Shown: positions 6,442 to 10,190 of the stretch, one piece after another
Layout: each line of letters opens with the position of its first letter
How positions within the stretch are numbered: the first letter of the stretch is position 1
Assembly (NCBI GenBank): GCA_013820975.1
Contig: JACDHQ010000031.1
Coordinates: forward strand, 1 to 10,190
From: Gemmatimonadaceae bacterium
GTDB taxonomy: Bacteria > Gemmatimonadota > Gemmatimonadetes > Gemmatimonadales > Gemmatimonadaceae
DNA: 10,190 bases
Direction of reading: 5' to 3'
Program-made: the position numbers and the translations under genes
Notes under the pieces: model-generated
Seen by the model: the letters and a program-made list of their open reading frames with translations, nothing else
The model's database searches: none
Told to the model about the DNA's origin: nothing

Positions 6442-7451
6442 CCATGCGCGCCCACGCTGCATCGATCATCGCGCTCGTCGCCACTGCGCTCGTCGCGACT
6501 GCGCTTGCGCCGCAGCTCGCGGGCGCGCAGGCGACGCCCGCCCCGGATCGCGTCCAGTATGGCGTGACGCAGTCCGCCGACACTGTGACCGTCGGCGATC
6601 CCTTCCGGATCGTCGTGCGCGTCAGGGCCCCGCTCGGCACGGTGATCGAGTTCCCAGCCGGCCCGGATACCACCGGGGCCGTGCAGCTGCTCGATCCGCC
6701 GGCACCGGCCACGCAGCAGGACCCGCAGGCGGTGGACCAGGCGGCGACCTACCGCGTCGCCGCGTGGGACGTCGGCACGCTGCCGATCGCGATCGGGGAG
6801 CTCATCGTGCGCGGTCCAGGCGGCGAACAGCGCATCACGCTGCCTGCCGAGTCGGTGCACGTGCGCAGCGTGCTGCCCGCCGACAGCACGGAGCGGGCGC
6901 CCAGGCCTGTCCGGCCAGTCTTCGGCGAAGCCGGGATCCCGTGGTGGGTGTGGGCGCTCGTCGCGCTTGCCATCGCGCTGGCACTCTACGCGCTCTGGCG
7001 GTGGTACCGCCGCAGGCGGCGGCCGGTCGCGGTCGCGCCCGAGGATGCGTACGCCCGCGCCCAGGCAGAGTTCGAGCGGGTCGACCAGCTCGGCCTCGTC
7101 GAGGTCGGCGAGCGGGGTCGGCACGTCGCCCTCGTCGTCGAGGTACTGCGCGACTACCTGCAGGCGCGGTACCCCGATGCACGGCTGTCCCACACGAGCA
7201 CCGAGCTGCTGCTGGCGATGCGCGGGCGCGACACGATCCCGTCGGAGCGGCTTGGTGCGCTGCTCGCCGAGAGCGACCTTGTGAAGTTCGCACGGCGCAC
7301 GGTGTCCACCGAGCGCGCGCGCCAGCTGGGCCTCGAGGCGCGCGCGATCGTCGAGGCGGTCGAGCAGGCCGTGCAACGCGCCGAAGCTGCGGAAGCGACG
7401 GAAGCGGCGGAGCGGCAGCAGCGCGCCGCCGCGGCGGGGAAGGCCGCATGA
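6438..7451 (+). CDS. BatD/DUF4381-like membrane protein with signal peptide
   Basis: This encodes a 337-residue envelope protein. Residues 1-30 form a signal peptide (hydrophobic Ala/Val/Leu core, likely cleaved after the AGA at 28-30). Residues about 32-160 are a beta-rich, probably periplasmic Ig-like domain (SADTVTVGDPFRIVVRVRAP). One transmembrane helix follows (about 168-188, WWVWALVALAIALALYALW), then a run of Arg residues fitting the positive-inside rule. The cytoplasmic part (about 200-310) matches the C-terminal pattern of DUF4381/BatD proteins: VEVLRDYLQARYP, then HTSTELLLAM, then ESDLVKFARRT. The last 30 residues are Ala/Glu-rich helix. It lies between the DUF58 and batA genes, the usual place for a DUF4381 protein, and probably links the periplasmic vWA proteins with cytoplasmic partners. 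GTG 6438 overlaps the previous stop; ATG 6444 is equally possible. The family assignment is from remembered motifs. Confidence 0.82.
   Translation: MTMRAHAASIIALVATALVATALAPQLAGAQATPAPDRVQYGVTQSADTVTVGDPFRIVVRVRAPLGTVIEFPAGPDTTGAVQLLDPPAPATQQDPQAVDQAATYRVAAWDVGTLPIAIGELIVRGPGGEQRITLPAESVHVRSVLPADSTERAPRPVRPVFGEAGIPWWVWALVALAIALALYALWRWYRRRRRPVAVAPEDAYARAQAEFERVDQLGLVEVGERGRHVALVVEVLRDYLQARYPDARLSHTSTELLLAMRGRDTIPSERLGALLAESDLVKFARRTVSTERARQLGLEARAIVEAVEQAVQRAEAAEATEAAERQQRAAAAGKAA
7436..7443 (+). promoter_or_regulatory. Ribosome binding site of batA
   Basis: GGGGAAGG lies just before ATG 7448, within the end of the preceding gene. With the ATGA overlap it selects this start out of a much longer open frame. 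Confidence 0.6.
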
Positions 7452-8440
7452 TCGCCTTGGGACGGATCGAGTTCGCGACGGCGTGGATACTCCTGCTCCT
7501 GCTGGCGCTCCCCGGCTGGTGGGTGTGGCGGCGCCGCAGGCGTCCGGCGGCCATCGTGTACTCACGTGCCCACGTGCTCGCCCGGGTCGCGCGCTCGGGC
7601 CGTGGACTTGCCTTCTTCCTGTTCGCGTTGCGCAACCTCGCCCTCGCCGCGGCGGTGATCGCCCTTGCGCGCCCACGGCTGGCCGGGAGCGAGCAGACGA
7701 CGACGAGCGACGGCATCAACATCGCCATCGTCATCGACATCTCGAGCTCGATGCTGGCGCAGGACTTTCAGCCGCAGAACCGTCTCGAGGTCGCCAAGGA
7801 AGTGATCAAGCGATTCGTCGCGTCGCGGCGCACCGACCGCATCGGCGTGGTCGCCTTTGCCGGGGAGGCGCTCACGCAGGTGCCGCTCACCACGGACCAC
7901 ATCGTCGTCAATAGCGCGATCTCCAACCTCGCCCCCGGACAGCTCGAGGATGGCACGGCGATCGGCACGGCGATCGCGACCGCGGCCAACCGCCTGCGCA
8001 CCGCACCGGGGCGGTCGCGCGTGATGGTCCTGCTGACCGACGGGGAGAACAACCGCGGGGCGATCGATCCGCGCACGGCGGCTCGGGCGGCCGCTGCATT
8101 CGGGATTCGCATTTATGCCATCGCGGCGGGGCGCGAAGGGATGGCCCCTGTGCCCGTCGGTCGCGGTGTGTTCGGGCTGCGCTACGAGAATCGCCCCGTC
8201 CGGATCGACGAGCCGCTGATGCGCGACATCGCCGACGCGACGGGGGGCCGCTACTTCCGCGCGCGCGATGCACAGGCCCTCGCGGCGATCTACGAGCAGA
8301 TCGACCAGCTCGAGCGCGAACCGGTTCGCGCCCGGACGTACGTCAGGTATGCGGAGCTGTTCCGCTGGCCGCTGCTGCTCGCCCTCGCGGCCCTGATGGC
8401 GGAACTCGCCCTGACAGCGCGTCGGGGGAGGCTCCCATGA
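7448..8440 (+). CDS. batA: BatA, vWA domain membrane protein
   Basis: This 330-residue protein has the BatA architecture: N-terminal transmembrane helices at about 11-27 and 54-74, a central vWA domain, and a C-terminal helix at about 305-323. The vWA metal site (MIDAS) is complete: Asp97-x-Ser99-x-Ser101 in IDISSSM, Thr170 in DGTAIGTAI and Asp198 in LLTDGEN. The family motif RLEVAKEVIKRFV follows the first MIDAS loop, and DRIGVVAFAG and ATGGRYFRA are also typical. In Bat systems BatA sits in the inner membrane and is linked to aerotolerance and envelope stress, probably by binding partners through the metal site. The ATG start overlaps the preceding stop (ATGA) and has a GGGGA-type Shine-Dalgarno sequence. 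Its 3' end overlaps the next ATG by four bases. Confidence 0.93.
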   Translation: MIALGRIEFATAWILLLLLALPGWWVWRRRRRPAAIVYSRAHVLARVARSGRGLAFFLFALRNLALAAAVIALARPRLAGSEQTTTSDGINIAIVIDISSSMLAQDFQPQNRLEVAKEVIKRFVASRRTDRIGVVAFAGEALTQVPLTTDHIVVNSAISNLAPGQLEDGTAIGTAIATAANRLRTAPGRSRVMVLLTDGENNRGAIDPRTAARAAAAFGIRIYAIAAGREGMAPVPVGRGVFGLRYENRPVRIDEPLMRDIADATGGRYFRARDAQALAAIYEQIDQLEREPVRARTYVRYAELFRWPLLLALAALMAELALTARRGRLP

Positions 8441-10131
8441 GCGAGTTGCTGCTCTGGTTCGAGTGGCCGCTGCTGCTGGTGCTCGCCGCCATCCTGCCGG
8501 TGCTCGTGGTCCTGTGGATCCGCAGCGCCGACGCCAAGCGCCGCCGGCGATTCGAACAGCTTGGGACGTTCGATGTCGTGTCGCGACTGGTGCCGCCTGC
8601 GACGCTGCAGGGAAGCCGGTGGCACGTGATCCGGCTGGCCACTGCCGCCGCACTGGCCGGGGTCGCCGCCGCGGGGCCGCGATGGGGCTCGGAGCGCCAG
8701 GTCGTGCGCACCGACGGCATCGACATGGTCCTCGCACTCGATGCGTCGCTCTCCATGCTCGCGGAGGACGAGCAGCCCAGTCGCCTCGCACGCCTGAAGC
8801 AGGAGGTCCGCCGGCTGCGGGCCAGCTCGACGGGAGACCGCATCGGCATCATCGCATTCGCTGGGCGCAGCTACGTGCTGTCTCCACTCACGGTCGATGC
8901 CGGCGCCCTCGATCTCTTCCTCGACAACCTCGACCCGTCGGTGGTCGGCCAGGCAGGCAGTTCGCTTGCGCGGGCCATCCACCAAGGGACCAACCTCCTC
9001 CTCGTGTCGCGTGGCGAGGCCGACAAGGCGCTCGTCGTGATGAGCGACGGTGAGGCGTTCGAATCGGCCGAGGACGTCGTCGCCGAGGCAGAACGGGCGC
9101 GCAAGGAGGGGATCAGCCTCGTGCTCGTGGGGTTCGGGACGACGCAGGGCACCACGATCCCGGTCGAGGAAGGAGGAAGGCGCACGGTGAAGCTCGATGA
9201 GACGGGACAGCCGGTGGTGACACGCTACACGCCCGACCTGCTCGCGGCAGCGGCGCAGGCCGCCCGCGGAACCTTCATCCCGGCGGAGGCGAACGACAAG
9301 GCCACGCGAATCAAGCAGGCCCTGTCGCAGCTGCGGACGCAGCAGCGCACGGTCCTCGCCGCCGAGGCGCGGGCTCCCCGCTTTCAGTACTTCCTCGCAC
9401 CGGCCGTGTTGCTGCTGCTGCTCGACACCTTGCTGGGCGAGCGTCGCGGCGGACGGCGACGCCGGTTCGGCGCCTCCGGCCGCACGGCGGGGGAGGCCGC
9501 CGGGATCGTCATCTGCCTCGCTCTCCCGTCCGCATGCGCGCGGTCCGGCGAGGCCGCGCGTGGCGCCGAGGCGTTCGCCGGGCAGCGCTATGCCGACGCA
9601 GCGGGCGCCTACCGCGGCGCCGTGGACGCAGGCGATCGCTCACCCCGGATGATGTACAACTACGGCACCGCCCTGGTCGCGGCCGACTCGCTCGACGTCG
9701 CACGCGAACCGCTCGAACTGGCGCGCGAATCCACCGATCCCGAGGTGCGTCATCGCGCGCTGTTCAACCTCGGACTCGCCCACCTGTTGCGCGGGCTGGC
9801 GACGCCGGGGGATTCCGCGCGCCCGCATCTCGATGCCGCCCTCGCGGCGTACAAGCAGGTGCTCCTGGCGCGCCCCGCCGACGGCGACGCGAAGTGGAAC
9901 TACGAGCTCGCCCTGCAGAAGCGCGACGAATCCGGTGGTGGCGGCGGAGGCGGGGGCGGCGGAGGGGGCGGGCAGGACCAGCAGGACGAGGATCCGCAGC
10001 CGAGTGGCGGCCTGGCGCAGCAGCAGGCCGAGCAGCTCCTTGGCAGCGCGGCACGCGACGAGCGCGACGTGCAGGCGAAGCGGCAGCAGCAGAACCGTGT
10101 CGAGCCGCCGCCGGGCGGCAAGGACTGGTGA
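8437..10131 (+). CDS. batB: BatB-BatC fusion: vWA domain plus TPR domain
   Basis: This 564-residue protein joins two functions usually called BatB and BatC. Residues 1-335 follow BatB: transmembrane helices at about 11-28 and 64-79, a vWA domain with Asp102-x-Ser104-x-Ser106 (LDASLS), Ser175 where MIDAS proteins usually have Thr, Asp204 in VMSDGE, and a third helix near 318-333. An Arg-rich stretch follows, then a short hydrophobic segment, 356-368, ending in a Cys (LPSAC), which looks like a leftover signal peptide of a separate BatC. Residues about 375-497 contain tetratricopeptide-like helices (GQRYADAAGAYRGAV; MYNYGTALVAAD; RALFNLGLAHLLRG; KWNYELALQ). Thirteen consecutive Gly (500-512) and a Gln/Asp-rich linker lead to AEQLLGSAARDERDVQ and a terminal KDW, a C-terminal pattern I associate with BatC proteins. 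No independent start for the TPR part is evident; TTG 9430 is in frame but lacks a Shine-Dalgarno sequence. vWA-TPR fusions of this kind are known in other bacteria. Confidence 0.9.
   Translation: MSELLLWFEWPLLLVLAAILPVLVVLWIRSADAKRRRRFEQLGTFDVVSRLVPPATLQGSRWHVIRLATAAALAGVAAAGPRWGSERQVVRTDGIDMVLALDASLSMLAEDEQPSRLARLKQEVRRLRASSTGDRIGIIAFAGRSYVLSPLTVDAGALDLFLDNLDPSVVGQAGSSLARAIHQGTNLLLVSRGEADKALVVMSDGEAFESAEDVVAEAERARKEGISLVLVGFGTTQGTTIPVEEGGRRTVKLDETGQPVVTRYTPDLLAAAAQAARGTFIPAEANDKATRIKQALSQLRTQQRTVLAAEARAPRFQYFLAPAVLLLLLDTLLGERRGGRRRRFGASGRTAGEAAGIVICLALPSACARSGEAARGAEAFAGQRYADAAGAYRGAVDAGDRSPRMMYNYGTALVAADSLDVAREPLELARESTDPEVRHRALFNLGLAHLLRGLATPGDSARPHLDAALAAYKQVLLARPADGDAKWNYELALQKRDESGGGGGGGGGGGGGQDQQDEDPQPSGGLAQQQAEQLLGSAARDERDVQAKRQQQNRVEPPPGGKDW
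9934..9972 (+). repeat. GGN codon tract encoding 13 Gly
   Basis: Thirteen consecutive glycine codons (GGT, GGC, GGA and GGG mixed) lie between the TPR part and the Gln/Asp-rich tail of the BatB-BatC fusion. The mixed codons reduce slippage compared with a pure repeat. In the protein it should act as a flexible linker. Confidence 0.85.
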
Positions 10132-10135
10132 GCCC

Positions 10136-10190
10136 GTGGTCAGCGCCGCGATGGTTCTCGCGCAGCTCGCCGCCGGTGCGATCACGATCG
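10136..10190 (+). CDS. Probable start of BatD (runs off the right edge)
   Basis: Five bases after the batB-batC stop an open frame begins with GTG and reads VVSAAMVLAQLAAGAITI to the window end, resembling a signal peptide core. AAGGA at 10120-10124 lies 11 nt upstream. ATG 10151 is an alternative start. The operon order predicts batD here. Only 18 codons are visible, so the identification rests on position and hydrophobicity. The overlapping GTG at 10128 gives an Arg/Ser/Pro-rich peptide and is less likely. Confidence 0.45.
   Translation, partial: MVSAAMVLAQLAAGAITI

Noticed and set aside
6764..7447. Upstream in-frame extension of BatA
   Set aside because: It is an out-of-frame translation of the BatD-like gene. 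ATG 7448 has a Shine-Dalgarno sequence and places a transmembrane helix at the N terminus as expected.
5278..8791. Long minus-strand open frames (394, 532 and 409 residues) opposite the bat genes
   Set aside because: They are Arg/His/Asp-rich shadow translations caused by high GC content. The plus-strand frames carry recognisable domains, signal peptides and neat junctions.

Overview
This is a high-GC bacterial chromosomal window (by eye about two-thirds G+C or more) with third positions that are mostly G or C, many GTG starts and one TTG start. The gene content and gene order (ribosomal S20, site-2 protease, ScpA, ScpB, RluB-type pseudouridine synthase, then a MoxR/Bat aerotolerance operon) would fit a Gemmatimonadota-like or other GC-rich Gram-negative bacterium with a periplasm. 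That taxonomic guess is inference only. I see no mobile elements, tRNA, rRNA or CRISPR.

Layout. Positions 1-885 hold the 3' end of a plus-strand gene whose start lies outside the window: a coiled coil, a long Ala/Pro/Glu-rich linker and a C-terminal four-cysteine zinc ribbon. It converges on rpsT (minus strand, 1015-1260), and a perfect 12-bp GC hairpin at 946-974 sits between the two stop codons. Upstream of rpsT is a back-to-back promoter pair: both promoters read TTGACA-N17-TAGCTT, one for rpsT and one for the rightward genes.

The rightward genes start with a compact group: site-2 protease (1480-2175), scpA (2190-2936), scpB (2911-3717) and an RluB-family pseudouridine synthase (3717-4445). 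Their ends overlap or nearly touch. ScpA and ScpB are the kleisin and winged-helix subunits of the SMC condensin; the other two are frequent housekeeping neighbours. After a 107-bp gap comes a complete-looking Bat (aerotolerance) operon: moxR AAA+ ATPase (4553-5527), a DUF58 vWA protein (5524-6441), a signal-peptide/one-TM BatD-DUF4381-like protein (6438-7451), batA (7448-8440), a batB-batC fusion (8437-10131), and the first codons of what is probably batD at the right edge. All these bat junctions overlap by 4 bp (GTGA or ATGA), which implies translational coupling and joint assembly of a membrane complex, with MoxR acting in the cytoplasm and the vWA, BatD-like and TPR domains presented at or across the inner membrane.

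The parts most worth a second look are the BatB-BatC fusion, with an internal signal-peptide-like segment and a 13-Gly linker, the matched divergent promoters, the zinc-ribbon protein at the left edge, and two G8 tracts inside scpB. I see no clearly undescribed system; most of the window belongs to known families.
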